Shown here: positions 19,212 through 27,773 of the stretch, piece after piece
How positions within the stretch are numbered: position 1 is the first letter of the stretch
Layout of the letters: every line of letters begins with the position of its first letter
NCBI RefSeq assembly: GCF_900068895.1
Contig: NZ_CDPK01000003.1
Span: forward strand, 1-49,080
DNA: 49,080 nt
Direction of reading: 5' to 3'
From: Erwinia sp. ErVv1
GTDB lineage: Bacteria > Pseudomonadota > Gammaproteobacteria > Enterobacterales > Enterobacteriaceae
Position numbers and translations under genes: made by a program
Notes under the pieces: generated by a model
What the model was told of the DNA's origin: nothing
Databases searched by the model: none
The model's input: only the letters and a program-made list of their open reading frames with translations

Positions 19212-19346
19212 TCTTTCGCCCTGTGCGGGTAAGCGCTGTGCGCTGAAATAACCCTGTGGGTTAAGAATTGGCCGGGGGGAATCCCCTGGCTGCTTCTTGC
19301 AGCAAAATGGATTACCGCCGGGTTTACATCGTGAGTTGCACTTACC

Positions 19347-19448
19347 ATTACGTTCCACTTCCCATTGCGTTCCACTCCCCATTACATTCCACTCCCCATT
19401 ACATTCCACTTCCCATTGCGTTCCACTCCCCCTGACGCTCCACTTCAT
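19347..19448. repeat. 17-bp tandem repeat, five copies plus a degenerate sixth
   Basis: Units of exactly 17 bp start at 19347, 19364, 19381, 19398 and 19415, consensus ATTRCRTTCCACTYCCC; a diverged unit follows at 19432 and a fragment precedes the array. Variation is almost all transitions (A/G at two sites, C/T at one). It lies about 135 bp after glnS. The open frames through it on the minus strand encode only the repeat. Confidence 0.9.
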
Positions 19449-19695
19449 CGCATTTTGCACCTCAATCGAGTAAACCTACTATAAGGCGATCGGCAGGTGC
19501 TTATCAGTGAGACAGCATACCTTTTATTCGCTATCCCGATTCCCGCCAGGAAAAATAATTGCGGGGTGAATTGCGTATCCGCTTTTGCTTAATCAGATAA
19601 GCGCGGCACAAAGCATTACAGCCTGCTGTTAATTAATTCCGTAATGATTAAATTAGCCTTTATTATTCCAATAATAGCCAGAGCAGCCGATATTA

Positions 19696-19711
19696 TGTGT
19701 CGCCGATCATA
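19696..19711. promoter_or_regulatory. CRP-like site upstream of chiP
   Basis: TGTGT-CGCCGA-TCATA matches 8 of 10 consensus half-site bases. If transcription starts near 19748 the centre is at about -44, close to a class II position. Confidence 0.4.
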
Positions 19712-19740
19712 CTTTGGCAGCTGGCTTTATTTATATATTG

Positions 19741-19761
19741 ATAATTCGCGTCGCGAAAAAT
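19741..19761. promoter_or_regulatory. NagC operator upstream of chiP
   Basis: ATAATTCGCG-T-CGCGAAAAAT: 8 of 10 arm positions symmetric, CGCG core, AT flanks, close in design to the nagE operator. NagC represses chiPQ in E. coli. Confidence 0.65.
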
Positions 19762-19843
19762 ATTATTCATACAGCATCTGAAGGGTGCCTTTCTTTATAA
19801 GAAATATTATTTTTACTGTTTCAGGATTGTTAAATTTACAATG

Positions 19844-19854
19844 AGAGGGATTTC
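19844..19854 (+). promoter_or_regulatory. ChiX sRNA pairing site over the chiP ribosome-binding site
   Basis: AGAGGGATTTC overlaps the Shine-Dalgarno sequence of chiP and, as RNA, can pair over 11 bases (one G-U) with the GAAAUUCCUCU segment of E. coli ChiX as I remember it. ChiX itself is not in this window. Confidence 0.55.
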
Positions 19855-19857
19855 TCA

Positions 19858-21261
19858 ATGCATATCTCTGACCCGGCGCGTCGTGCGCTGACGCTATCCG
19901 TTGCCATTATTTCTACTCTCTCCACGCTGTCGATAAGTCCTCAGGCCAGCGCCACGGGATTTATCGAGGATTCTACCCTGAGTGGTGGGGTTTATTACTG
20001 GCAGCGACATCGAGAAAGAAAAGATCTTAACCCCGACAGCGATAAATACGGTAACTATCAACAAAACCTCCATCACTCGACATTCAACGGCAGCCTGGAT
20101 TTTTCATCCGGCTATCTGGCTGATTTTATTGGTCTCGATCTGGCCGCCTTTGGCGCGTTGGAGATGTCAGGCAAGGGGCCTGCCGCACCCAACGAAATAG
20201 GCTTTAGCGACGCGAAAACGCGCTGGGATGAAAAGTGGGGCGGGGATAAAAACGGCGCGTCAATATATAAAGCGGCGTTAAAGTTTAAGCAGGGTGATTA
20301 CTGGCTACGTGCTGGCTATTTACAGCCCACCGGCCAGACGCTGATGGCATCGCACTGGAGTTTTTTACCCGGCACTTATCGTGGCGCTGAAGTTGGCTTT
20401 AATCGTGATTTCGATGACGCGGGTGCGCTCTCGATGTCATGGATGTGGAGCGACCGATATAAAGCCCCCTGGTATAGAAATACCTATCATTTTCGGCAGG
20501 CAGACGGGAAAACGCCCGTGCGCTATCTGCATTCAATCGGCATGAAATATGATTTCAAAAATCAGCTGGTGCTGGAAGCTGCATTCGGGCAGGCCGCGGA
20601 TTATATGGATCAGTACTTTACTAAAGTCTCTTATGATTTTCCGGTTGCCGGGAATAATCTGAGAACCAGCTGGCAGTTTTATGGCGCAAAAGATAAGGCG
20701 CACGGCGGCGTTGCGAACGTTAATGATGTGTATGACGGCCTGGCCTGGCTACAGGCGCTGACGCTGGGGTATACCCTGGGAGCCTTTGATTTCAGACTGG
20801 AAGGCACCTGGGTGAAGGCCGAAGGGAATCAGGGATTTTTCCTGCAACGGATGACGCCAGGCTATGCCACGTCGAACGGGCGGCTGGACGTGTGGTGGGA
20901 TTCACGCTCTGACTTTAATGCTAACGGTGAAAAAGCCCTGTTTGCCGGGGTGAGCTGGGATCTAACCAACTGGTCGCTCCCCGGATGGAGCCTTGGCACC
21001 TCCCGTGCCTGGGGATGGGATGCCAAACCTGCCAGCAGCCCGGCCTGGGATCGCCACGCCCGCCTGAAAGAATCAGCCTGGAATCTCGATCTGATGCACA
21101 CCGTGCAGGCGGGCTGGGCCAAAGGCACGTTGTACAAACTGCACTATACCCGCTACGACAACCACTCCTCGCTGCCCAGCTTCAGTGGGGGATACGGCAA
21201 TATCTTCCAGGATGAGCAGGACGTGAAATTTATCGTCATCGCACCATTCACTATTTTTTAA
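19858..21261 (+). CDS. chiP: Chitoporin ChiP (YbfM), OprD-type outer-membrane channel
   Basis: Outer-membrane channel for chitobiose and longer chitooligosaccharides. It has 467 residues (468 in E. coli). The signal peptide ends about residue 32 (SPQASA before TGFIED), and the mature barrel is rich in Trp/Tyr, with [31 protein letters not shown] and [20 protein letters not shown] strongly conserved; it ends in Phe (VIAPFTIF), the sorting signal of outer-membrane proteins. The start is set by the ribosome-binding sequence GAGAGGGA. First gene of chiP-chiQ-chb, under probable NagC, CRP and ChiX control. Confidence 0.93.
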   Translation: MHISDPARRALTLSVAIISTLSTLSISPQASATGFIEDSTLSGGVYYWQRHRERKDLNPDSDKYGNYQQNLHHSTFNGSLDFSSGYLADFIGLDLAAFGALEMSGKGPAAPNEIGFSDAKTRWDEKWGGDKNGASIYKAALKFKQGDYWLRAGYLQPTGQTLMASHWSFLPGTYRGAEVGFNRDFDDAGALSMSWMWSDRYKAPWYRNTYHFRQADGKTPVRYLHSIGMKYDFKNQLVLEAAFGQAADYMDQYFTKVSYDFPVAGNNLRTSWQFYGAKDKAHGGVANVNDVYDGLAWLQALTLGYTLGAFDFRLEGTWVKAEGNQGFFLQRMTPGYATSNGRLDVWWDSRSDFNANGEKALFAGVSWDLTNWSLPGWSLGTSRAWGWDAKPASSPAWDRHARLKESAWNLDLMHTVQAGWAKGTLYKLHYTRYDNHSSLPSFSGGYGNIFQDEQDVKFIVIAPFTIF

Positions 21262-21312
21262 CCGTTCCGCAGGCGGGGCAGAGGCCCCGCCAGAAAACCA
21301 CGGAGGTGTGAA

Positions 21313-21522
21313 ATGAAAAAAATATTACTGCTCATCGCCAGCGTGCTGGTGTTAGCCGCCTGCTCGTCAGGCCCTGCGCCAAGCCCTGAGCGCATTCCGG
21401 CGCGGGACTATCAGCATTGTCTTGATGCAGAGCAGATGGGCGGCGGCGATGAGGTTCAGGATCGCTGTGGCAGGCTGTCTGAAGAGATTGAACATAAAAA
21501 CCAGAAGGAACAGGTGAAATAA
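21313..21522 (+). CDS. chiQ: Small lipoprotein ChiQ-like
   Basis: 69 residues. Lipoprotein signal MKKILLLIASVLVLAAC with the lipobox cysteine C17 followed by Ser, which favours outer-membrane sorting. The mature part is short and charged, with two more cysteines (YQHCLDAEQ and QDRCGRLSEE). It is preceded by GGAGGTG and sits 51 bp after chiP, the position of chiQ (ybfN) in E. coli; the assignment rests on position and lipoprotein nature. The stop overlaps the chb start (TAATG). Function of ChiQ is unknown. Confidence 0.8.
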   Translation: MKKILLLIASVLVLAACSSGPAPSPERIPARDYQHCLDAEQMGGGDEVQDRCGRLSEEIEHKNQKEQVK

Positions 21523-24173
21523 TGAAAATGTACAAAAGTGCGATCGCGGCGGCGCTGATATCAGCGCTCGGCAGCACGGGTGTGCTGGCGGATCAGCAGC
21601 TGGTCGACAGGATCAGTCAGTTTGGGGTTAAGTATAAGGTGACCGATAACCATGCTGCCCAGAATGGCGTGGACTGCGCCGCGCTGGGCGCTGACTGGGC
21701 TTCCTGCAACCGGGCCACCCTCACCTTAACCAACCCAGGCGGGGCCATTAACAGTAAAGACTGGGCCATTTACATGTCCAACGTGCATAAAACGCTTAAG
21801 GTCGATAGCGATCAGTTTCGCATGGTGCACGTCGTCGGCGACCTGACCCGGCTTGAGCCGACGGACAAATTCACCGGCTTTGCCGCCGGTGCATCGGTCG
21901 ATATTCCGATTATCAATGAGTACTGGCAGTTGTTTATCACCGACGTGATGCCACGCTGGTATGTTACCTCCAGCAACGCCAGCCCAAAAATCATCGCCAT
22001 AACGGATACGGAAGAGCTGTCCCGCTTCGTCGAGCCTTTTGGCGATCAATGGCGGCGCACGCCGGATGACAAAAACGTGCTGATGAACGCGGCCAGCCGC
22101 TTTGCTAAAAATAGCGACGTGGCCACGCTCCCGGCGCAAACTCTGCGCGGGCATATTGTACCTACGCCGATGAGCGTGGAGATCTACAGTGGGGACGCCG
22201 ACCTGTCATCGGGCGTGAGGTTCGATTTCGCCACGTTATCGGCCGATCAGGCCGATGCACTGCGTCAGCGTTTCAGTTTACTGGGCGTTCAGGAACGGGC
22301 TAATGGCTATACCATCAAGACCCGGATTGCTGCCAGCGCGCTGGGGAAACAGCAGTCCATCCCGGGCGGCTATCAGCTAACCATTGGCGAAGCCCTGGCG
22401 GAGGTGACCGGCTTCGATCAGCGCGGCGTGATGAATGGCGTACAGTCGATCCTGTCGCTGATCCCCGCTGACGGCCTCAAAATTGCGACGCTGAAAGCAG
22501 CCGATGCACCGCGTTTCCCTTATCGTGGAGTATTCCTCGATGTTGCCCGTAATTTTCATAGCAAAGAGGCGATTTTACGGCTGCTGGATCAGATGGCGGC
22601 CTGGAAGCTGAACGTCTTTCACTTCCATCTTTCTGACGATGAAGCCTGGCGTATTGAGATCCCCGGTTTGCCAGAGCTGACCGATGTAGGTAGTAAGCGC
22701 TGCCACGATCTCAGCGAGAAAACCTGCCTGCTGCCACAGCTGGGATCGGGGCCTTTCAGTAATAATAACGGCTCCGGGCATTTCAGCCGCCAGGACTATA
22801 TTGATATCGTCAAATACGCAGGGGCCCGGGGTATTGAGGTGATCCCGGAAATTGATATGCCTGCGCATGCCCGGGCGGCGGTGGTGTCGATGGAGGCACG
22901 CTATGCCCGCCTGATGGCCGGGGGGAAACAGGCCGACGCGGAGGCATACCGGCTGGTGGATCCCACCGACGACTCCAATACCACCTCCGTCCAGCTTTAC
23001 GATCGTACCAGCTATCTCAATCCCTGCCTGACATCCTCGCTGCGCTTTACCGACAAGGTGATTAGTGAAATCCAGGCGATGCATCTGGCGGCGGGACAGC
23101 CAATGAAGGCCTGGCATTTTGGCGGTGATGAAGCGAAAAATATTCGTCTTGGCGCAGGCTATACCGATGAGAAGAAGCCCGAAGAAGGTAAAGGCAGGCT
23201 GGATATGCGCAAGGAAGATAAACCCTGGGCAAAATCCTCCGTCTGTCAGGCGATGATCAAAGCGGGAAAAATAACTGACCTTGATCACCTCCCGAGCTAT
23301 TTTGCGCGGGAAGTTAGCAGGCAGGTCAATGCGCACGGCATAGAGAAAATGCAGGCGTGGCAGGATGGCCTGAAGGATGCTGAAAATGCGGGTGCCTTCG
23401 CCACGAAGCGTGTGGCGGTGAATTTCTGGGATACGCTTTACTGGGGAGGGTATGACAGCGCTAACGACTGGGCCAACAAGGGCTACGAGGTGATCGTCTC
23501 CAACCCGGACTACGTCTATCTCGATTTCCCCAATGAAGTTAATCCGCTTGAGCGGGGCTACTATTGGGGAACCCGTTTCAGCGACGAGCGCAAAATGTTC
23601 AGCTTTGTGCCGGATAACCTGCCGCAGAATGCAGAAATGTCGTTTGATCGCGACGGGAAAACCTTTACGGCAAAATCCGACAAGCCCTGGCCTGGTGCTA
23701 CCGGACTCTCTGCCCAGCTGTGGAGCGAGACGGTACGCACTGACGGACAGATGGAATATATGATGTTTCCGCGTCTGCTGGCCGTGGCGGAGCGAGCATG
23801 GCACCGCGCGGGCTGGGAGCAGGATTACCAGCCAGGAAAAGCCTTTACCCGGGGCGAGACGCATTTTGTCGATAGTAAGACTCAGCTGAAAGAGTGGCAG
23901 CGTTTTGCCAACCTGCTGGGTCAACGCGAGCTGTCGAAGCTGGATCGCCGGGGAATTGAGTACCGCATCCCGGTACCGGGCGCGCGTATTATTGGCGGAA
24001 TGCTGGAGGCGAATATCGCGCTGCCTGGCATCGCCATTGAGTACAGCGTTGATGCAGGCAAAAGCTGGCAGCGCTATGAGGCCACGGCCAAACCGCAGGT
24101 TGAGGAGGGCAACGTCCTGGTGCGCGCGGTCAGCGCCGACGGCAAACGCTACAGCAGGGTGGAGGAAGTCTGA
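21522..24173 (+). CDS. chb: Chitobiase, GH20 beta-N-acetylhexosaminidase
   Basis: Hydrolyses chitobiose and short chitooligosaccharides to GlcNAc in the periplasm. 883 residues, about the size of Serratia marcescens chitobiase. Signal peptide ~1-23 (LGSTGVLADQQ); carbohydrate-binding domain ~30-190; GH20b domain ~200-325; TIM-barrel from ~330 (FPYRGVFLDVARNFHSKE, HLSDDEAWRIEIPGLPELT, EIDMPAHARAAV); catalytic pair D536-E537 in HFGGDEAKN, matching D539/E540 of the Serratia enzyme; C-terminal Ig-like domain. Translationally coupled to chiQ (TAATG). K-12 lacks this gene between chiQ and fur. Confidence 0.93.
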   Translation: MKMYKSAIAAALISALGSTGVLADQQLVDRISQFGVKYKVTDNHAAQNGVDCAALGADWASCNRATLTLTNPGGAINSKDWAIYMSNVHKTLKVDSDQFRMVHVVGDLTRLEPTDKFTGFAAGASVDIPIINEYWQLFITDVMPRWYVTSSNASPKIIAITDTEELSRFVEPFGDQWRRTPDDKNVLMNAASRFAKNSDVATLPAQTLRGHIVPTPMSVEIYSGDADLSSGVRFDFATLSADQADALRQRFSLLGVQERANGYTIKTRIAASALGKQQSIPGGYQLTIGEALAEVTGFDQRGVMNGVQSILSLIPADGLKIATLKAADAPRFPYRGVFLDVARNFHSKEAILRLLDQMAAWKLNVFHFHLSDDEAWRIEIPGLPELTDVGSKRCHDLSEKTCLLPQLGSGPFSNNNGSGHFSRQDYIDIVKYAGARGIEVIPEIDMPAHARAAVVSMEARYARLMAGGKQADAEAYRLVDPTDDSNTTSVQLYDRTSYLNPCLTSSLRFTDKVISEIQAMHLAAGQPMKAWHFGGDEAKNIRLGAGYTDEKKPEEGKGRLDMRKEDKPWAKSSVCQAMIKAGKITDLDHLPSYFAREVSRQVNAHGIEKMQAWQDGLKDAENAGAFATKRVAVNFWDTLYWGGYDSANDWANKGYEVIVSNPDYVYLDFPNEVNPLERGYYWGTRFSDERKMFSFVPDNLPQNAEMSFDRDGKTFTAKSDKPWPGATGLSAQLWSETVRTDGQMEYMMFPRLLAVAERAWHRAGWEQDYQPGKAFTRGETHFVDSKTQLKEWQRFANLLGQRELSKLDRRGIEYRIPVPGARIIGGMLEANIALPGIAIEYSVDAGKSWQRYEATAKPQVEEGNVLVRAVSADGKRYSRVEEV

Positions 24174-24182
24174 AAAAAGCGT

Positions 24183-24214
24183 AAAAAAAAGCCGGTGGTG
24201 ATCACCGGTTTTTT
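24183..24214. terminator. Bidirectional terminator between chb and fur
   Basis: CCGGTG-GTGAT-CACCGG stem with A8 on the left and TTTTTT on the right, placed between the convergent chb and fur stops. Confidence 0.88.
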
Positions 24215-24234
24215 ATGTTGAGCAACGCGGAAGA

Positions 24235-24678
24235 TTATTTGTCGTGAAGCGTTTCGTCTTCACGGCAGTCACCTGTGGTACAGTGGCCGTAAAGATAAAG
24301 ACTGTGGTTGCTGAGTTTAATACCGTGGCGGGTAGCGATATCACGCTGACGTGTCTCGATAGACTCATCGCTGAATTCAATCACTTTTCCGCAGTCCAGA
24401 CAGATCAGGTGGTCGTGATGCTGCTGCTGAGTCAGTTCGAATACGGACTTGCCGCCTTCAAAGTTATGACGCGTTACAATCCCGGCATCATCAAACTGGT
24501 TGAGTACGCGGTAGACCGTTGCCAGCCCAATCTCTTCGCCCATATCAATCAGGCGTTTATATAAATCTTCCGCACTGACGTGATGGCTCTCTGGTACCTG
24601 AAGCACTTCCAGAATTTTCAGTCGGGGAAGCGTGACTTTCAGGCCGGCCTTCTTTAATGCGGTATTGTTGTCAGTCAT
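24235..24678 (-). CDS. fur: Ferric uptake regulator Fur
   Basis: Fe(II)-dependent global repressor of iron uptake. It has 147 residues (148 in E. coli). The winged-helix domain is at 1-82 (GLATVYRVLNQFDDAGIV is the recognition region), followed by the metal/dimer domain with H87-H88-D89-H90 (HHDH), C93/C96 and C133/C138, all as in E. coli. It is followed by a bidirectional terminator and lies next to fldA, the usual order. Its ~80-nt leader contains a ten-codon open frame (24702-24734) of doubtful meaning. Confidence 0.98.
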   Translation of the reverse strand: MTDNNTALKKAGLKVTLPRLKILEVLQVPESHHVSAEDLYKRLIDMGEEIGLATVYRVLNQFDDAGIVTRHNFEGGKSVFELTQQQHHDHLICLDCGKVIEFSDESIETRQRDIATRHGIKLSNHSLYLYGHCTTGDCREDETLHDK

Positions 24679-24763
24679 GCGGATATTGTCCTGTTACTTT
24701 GCTAGTCACTAAGTGGCTGAAAAGCCTTAAACATCGGTCGACGCAGAAAGCTAGGTGCGTCTC

Positions 24764-24792
24764 ATTATAGAACTGATACTTCAAAATGGAAA
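24764..24792 (-). promoter_or_regulatory. fur promoter
   Basis: Minus strand: TTTCCA (24787-24792), 17-bp spacer, perfect TATAAT (24764-24769); start near 24757. No convincing Fur box was found by eye. Confidence 0.6.
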
Positions 24793-25053
24793 CCACGAGT
24801 GGGATGCGCAACCGCTGTGGGATGTAAAGTTGAGAACCCGATACGTCCAGGAAAGCAAACGCCCAATAAAAACGGGATTAACATTTTGCTCAGCACTCTT
24901 ATCGCTCGTTGAGCGAGGAACGCTGAATAAGTGAGGTGACCGATGGCGATATTTTACAGATTTGCAGATGAAAATTACAAAGATGTACCTATTACTTCTA
25001 CAGGTAAAACCACTGGCCCGATATGAGACAACGCCCACATCAGGCCGCTGCAC
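24793..25053. other. fldA-fur intergenic stretch
   Basis: Moderately AT-rich. A 90-codon open frame on the minus strand fills it, but it is rich in Ser, Cys and Arg, lacks a ribosome-binding site and resembles nothing known to me. I see no gene and no clear fldA terminator. Confidence 0.5.
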
Positions 25054-25584
25054 TCAGGCTTCAAGAATCTCTTTCAGCTGCAGCTCGTCAAAAATCTGTT
25101 TAACCCATTGCTCGGTACGTTGCTGGGTCAACTCAGGCTGACGGTCTTCGTCGATGGCCAGACCGAGGAAATGGTTGTCATCCGCCAGCCCTTTAGAGGC
25201 CTCGAAATGGTAACCCGCCGTTGGCCAGTGCCCGACAATCACCGCGCCCCTGGGCTCAATGATGTCGCGGATGGTGCCCATGGCATCGCAGAAGTACTCG
25301 GCATAATCTTCCTGATCGCCACAGCCAAACAGCGCCACCAGCTTGCCGTTGAAGTCGATCTCTTCCAGGGTCGGAAAGAAGTCGTCCCAGTCGCACTGCG
25401 CTTCGCCATAGTACCAGGTGGGAATACCCAGCAGCAAAATATCAAAGGCTTCAAGATCTTCTTTGCTGCTTTTAGCGATATCGTGAACGTCAGCAACGTC
25501 TGTGCCAAGCTGCTTTTGAATCACTTTTGCAAGATTTTCGGTATTGCCCGTATCGCTGCCAAAGAAAATGCCTACGATTGCCAT
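25054..25584 (-). CDS. fldA: Flavodoxin 1
   Basis: FMN electron carrier, essential in E. coli for the isoprenoid, biotin and methionine-synthase pathways. 176 residues, equal to E. coli. The phosphate loop GSDTGNTENLA is at 9-19; the isoalloxazine loops are PTWYYGEAQCDWDDF (Trp57 region) and GCGDQEDYAEYFCDA (Tyr94 region). AGAGG lies upstream with a long spacer. It is 163 bp from ybfE and on the same strand. Confidence 0.98.
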   Translation of the reverse strand: MAIVGIFFGSDTGNTENLAKVIQKQLGTDVADVHDIAKSSKEDLEAFDILLLGIPTWYYGEAQCDWDDFFPTLEEIDFNGKLVALFGCGDQEDYAEYFCDAMGTIRDIIEPRGAVIVGHWPTAGYHFEASKGLADDNHFLGLAIDEDRQPELTQQRTEQWVKQIFDELQLKEILEA

Positions 25585-25747
25585 GAGTTTAATAACCTCT
25601 TGAAACTTAATGATATGAGATGGCTAACTTAAAAAAGATAACGGCAATGATAGCAGACAGCAACAGGGGGATAAACGAGTAATCCTCCTGCTTTTGTCGC
25701 ATTGTGCTGTGCCCTCAGCTGTCCCTTACTGCGAGATAACCACCGCT

Positions 25748-26029
25748 TCAGGGGTTCTGGCTGGCTAACTGCGCCATCACCATCTCTTCAATCAGCTCGC
25801 TGCGGCTCATATTACGCTGGTCAGCAAGGTGATTAAGGGCATCAACCGCATCGCTATTGATTTTCAGCTCGACGCGCTTAAGCCCGCGCACTTTATCACG
25901 CTTAAGCTGATTGCGTTTGTTGATGCGCAGCTGCTCATCACGCGTCAGCGGATTAGTTTTAGGTCGTCCCGGACGGCGTTCGTCTGCAAAGAGATCGATC
26001 GTGGTGCGGTCCGTGTTTTCTTTTGCCAT
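25748..26029 (-). CDS. ybfE: YbfE, LexA-regulated ribbon-helix-helix-type protein
   Basis: 93 residues (97 in E. coli). The basic N-terminal half (RRPGRPKTNPL contains an AT-hook-like GRP, then RDEQLRINKRNQLKRDKV) precedes a ribbon-helix-helix-like segment VELKINSDAVDALNHLADQRNMSRSE (seen in parts). It is predicted to bind DNA. In E. coli the gene is in the LexA regulon, but I cannot find a CTG-N10-CAG site in the 147 bp upstream here. Function unknown. Confidence 0.88.
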   Translation of the reverse strand: MAKENTDRTTIDLFADERRPGRPKTNPLTRDEQLRINKRNQLKRDKVRGLKRVELKINSDAVDALNHLADQRNMSRSELIEEMVMAQLASQNP

Positions 26030-26176
26030 AGAATCGTGGTACTGAAGGCTGGAGTTCTGATGGATTGAGCCATGTTGCCAAAGGGATTTTCACCCGCGAC
26101 AAAATTTTAGCGCGCCATCATACCCCAGTGAAAGTCGAGACGACAACGATTTAACAATTTGAGGGAGCATTTGTTT

Positions 26177-26941
26177 CTAACGCGCATAAAAACGGCTAAT
26201 TGCGCGCAGAACCGCATCAGGTTTCTCTGCATGTACCCAGTGTCCGGCACCGGCAATCACATGTGCGCGTGCCTGGGGGAACTGCGCCAGCAGGGCGTCA
26301 CGCCACCTGTCGTCAAGGTAGGGTGAGCGTTCGCCGCGGATAAAAAGCGCCGGATGCGGCCAGGCGGGGATCGGCTGCCAGTCGATGATCTCTGGGTACC
26401 GGGCCTCCAGCGCCCTGACGTTAAAGCGCCAGCTCCCCTCGTGAAAGGACTTCAGCAGAAACTGAATCACCCCTTCTTCCTCTATTGTCTGGCGCATCAG
26501 CGCGGCGGCTTCGCTGCGGGTGGTTATTCCCGCTGCCATCACCGCGTTCAGTGCGGCAAAAATGGCGTCATGATGGCGTTCAGGGTAAGCGACGGGCGCA
26601 ATATCAATTACCACCAGCTTGCCAGCCCGCTCCGGCGCGGCCGCCGTCAGTGCCATGGCGATTTTTCCGCCCATCGAATGACCTACAAGGTCAAAACGCG
26701 CGATCCCCAGCTCATCAAGCGTCTCCAGCACGTCCTGCGCCATCGCCGGATAGCTCATCTCATCCGATCGCGGGGAAAGGCCATGATTGCGTACGTCAAT
26801 CTGGACCACCGGACGCGTCGCCTTCAGCTCTCTGGCCAGTACGCCAAGGTTATCCAGGCTGCCAAACAGGCCGTGGATCAGTACGGTGGGCAGATTCGCG
26901 GCAGCGGATTGTTCGGTTTGCAAGCGGGCATTCAATTTCAT
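26177..26941 (-). CDS. ybfF: Esterase YbfF (alpha/beta hydrolase)
   Basis: 254 residues with the start at MKLNARLQTEQ, equal to E. coli YbfF; the 55-residue upstream extension is rejected because it runs into the seqA leader. VLIHGLFGSLDNLG forms the oxyanion region, the nucleophile is S89 in VGHSMGGK, and the catalytic histidine lies in GAGHWVHAEKPDAV. E. coli YbfF hydrolyses acyl-CoA and short-chain esters. Divergent from seqA. Confidence 0.94.
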   Translation of the reverse strand: MKLNARLQTEQSAAANLPTVLIHGLFGSLDNLGVLARELKATRPVVQIDVRNHGLSPRSDEMSYPAMAQDVLETLDELGIARFDLVGHSMGGKIAMALTAAAPERAGKLVVIDIAPVAYPERHHDAIFAALNAVMAAGITTRSEAAALMRQTIEEEGVIQFLLKSFHEGSWRFNVRALEARYPEIIDWQPIPAWPHPALFIRGERSPYLDDRWRDALLAQFPQARAHVIAGAGHWVHAEKPDAVLRAISRFYAR

Positions 26942-27073
26942 AGCAAAGTTCTTACAGTTGAAACGAGGGGTTAGGGTATCATGGATCCACATTTTTCTGC
27001 CGAAACGATAAACGGCTTCCAGGCCACCTTTTTGCGGCATAGTCTGACTTTTGCCTGTATTGGGGTCTGGCGC

Positions 27074-27102
27074 TACACCCTGGCAGGATTTAACTTTATA
27101 AT
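27074..27102 (+). promoter_or_regulatory. Candidate seqA-pgm promoter
   Basis: Perfect TATAAT at 27097-27102 with a poor -35 TACACC (27074-27079), spacer 17. It lies about 90 bp before seqA. GATC occurs close to the start (about 27195), as expected for a gene that can be bound by its own product. Confidence 0.35.
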
Positions 27103-27199
27103 CCACATGTTAGAGCTGGTCTGTGAACCGTGCTGCGTAACCGAACCCTGTAACACGGCACCGGGCGGCTCTTATAAGCAATAATCGTACTGGATCATG

Positions 27200-27742
27200 A
27201 TGAAAACTATCGAAGTCGACGAAGAGCTGTACCGTTATATCGCCAGCCACACTCAGCATATTGGTGAAAGTGCCTCTGACATTTTACGGCGTATGCTTAA
27301 ATTCTCAGCCGGTCAGCCGCTGCCAAAGGGCGCAGCAACGCCGCCAGCGATGGCGAAAAGTGCTGCACCTGCGGAAGTACAATCGCGTCCTCAGGATCGC
27401 GTCCGTGCCGTACGTGAGCTGCTGCTGTCCGATGAGTATGCCGATCAGAAAAAAGCGGTAAATCGCTTTATGCTGATTCTTTCGACGCTGTACAGTCTTG
27501 ATCCCAAAGCATTTGCTACAGGCACCGAGTCACTGCTCGGTCGTACGCGCGTCTACTTTGCGGGTAATCAACAAACCCTGGTACAGAACGGCACCCATAC
27601 CAAGCCGCAGCATATTCCGGGCACGCCGTATTGGGTGATCACCAACACTAACACAGGTCGTAAACGCAGCATGATTGAACATATCATGCAGTCGATGCAG
27701 TTCCCGGCGGAGCTGATCGACAAAGTTTGCGGCACCCTCTAA
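27200..27742 (+). CDS. seqA: Negative modulator of replication initiation SeqA
   Basis: Binds hemimethylated GATC, sequesters oriC and the dnaA promoter, and organises new DNA. 180 residues from the second of two adjacent ATGs (MKTIEVDEELYRYI), chosen because GGA then lies five bases upstream and E. coli SeqA starts there. The N-terminal oligomerisation domain 1-~40 has SASDILRRMLKF; the variable linker is Ala/Pro-rich; the DNA-binding domain ~65-180 has RTRVYFAG, GTPYWVITNTNTGRKRSMI and MQSMQFPAELI. It is followed 31 bp later by pgm. Confidence 0.97.
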   Translation: MKTIEVDEELYRYIASHTQHIGESASDILRRMLKFSAGQPLPKGAATPPAMAKSAAPAEVQSRPQDRVRAVRELLLSDEYADQKKAVNRFMLILSTLYSLDPKAFATGTESLLGRTRVYFAGNQQTLVQNGTHTKPQHIPGTPYWVITNTNTGRKRSMIEHIMQSMQFPAELIDKVCGTL

Positions 27743-27773
27743 CTGATAACCTGATAATCAGGGAGAAGCGCCC

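Larger units (their letters stand above)
19449..19857. other. AT-rich regulatory region upstream of chiP
   Basis: No gene seen. A drop in G+C accompanies likely control sites: a TATTATT-CC-AATAATA dyad (19661-19676), a CRP-like site, a NagC-like dyad, and TTGGCA (19714-19719) with TATTGA 16 bp on (19736-19741) as a weak promoter candidate. The leader of about 110 nt ends in the ChiX-complementary sequence. Confidence 0.55.

Noticed and set aside
19118-19460. Minus-strand frames of 85 and 106 codons downstream of glnS
   Set aside because: They read through the 17-bp repeat (WEVECNGEWNV-type repeats) and antisense to glnS; no ribosome-binding site or homology.
24702-24734. Ten-codon frame (MFKAFQPLSD) in the fur leader, as a counterpart of E. 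coli uof
   Set aside because: No Shine-Dalgarno sequence and much shorter than the 28-codon uof; kept only as a note.
24781-25053. 90-codon minus-strand frame between fldA and fur
   Set aside because: Unusual composition (Ser, Cys, Arg), no ribosome-binding site, no recognised family; it overlaps the likely fur promoter.
26030-26176. LexA box upstream of ybfE
   Set aside because: ybfE is LexA-regulated in E. coli, but no CTG-N10-CAG motif with a TA-rich centre was found.
26942-27106. 55-residue N-terminal extension of YbfF
   Set aside because: It runs through the ybfF-seqA control region; the internal ATG gives exactly the E. coli length.
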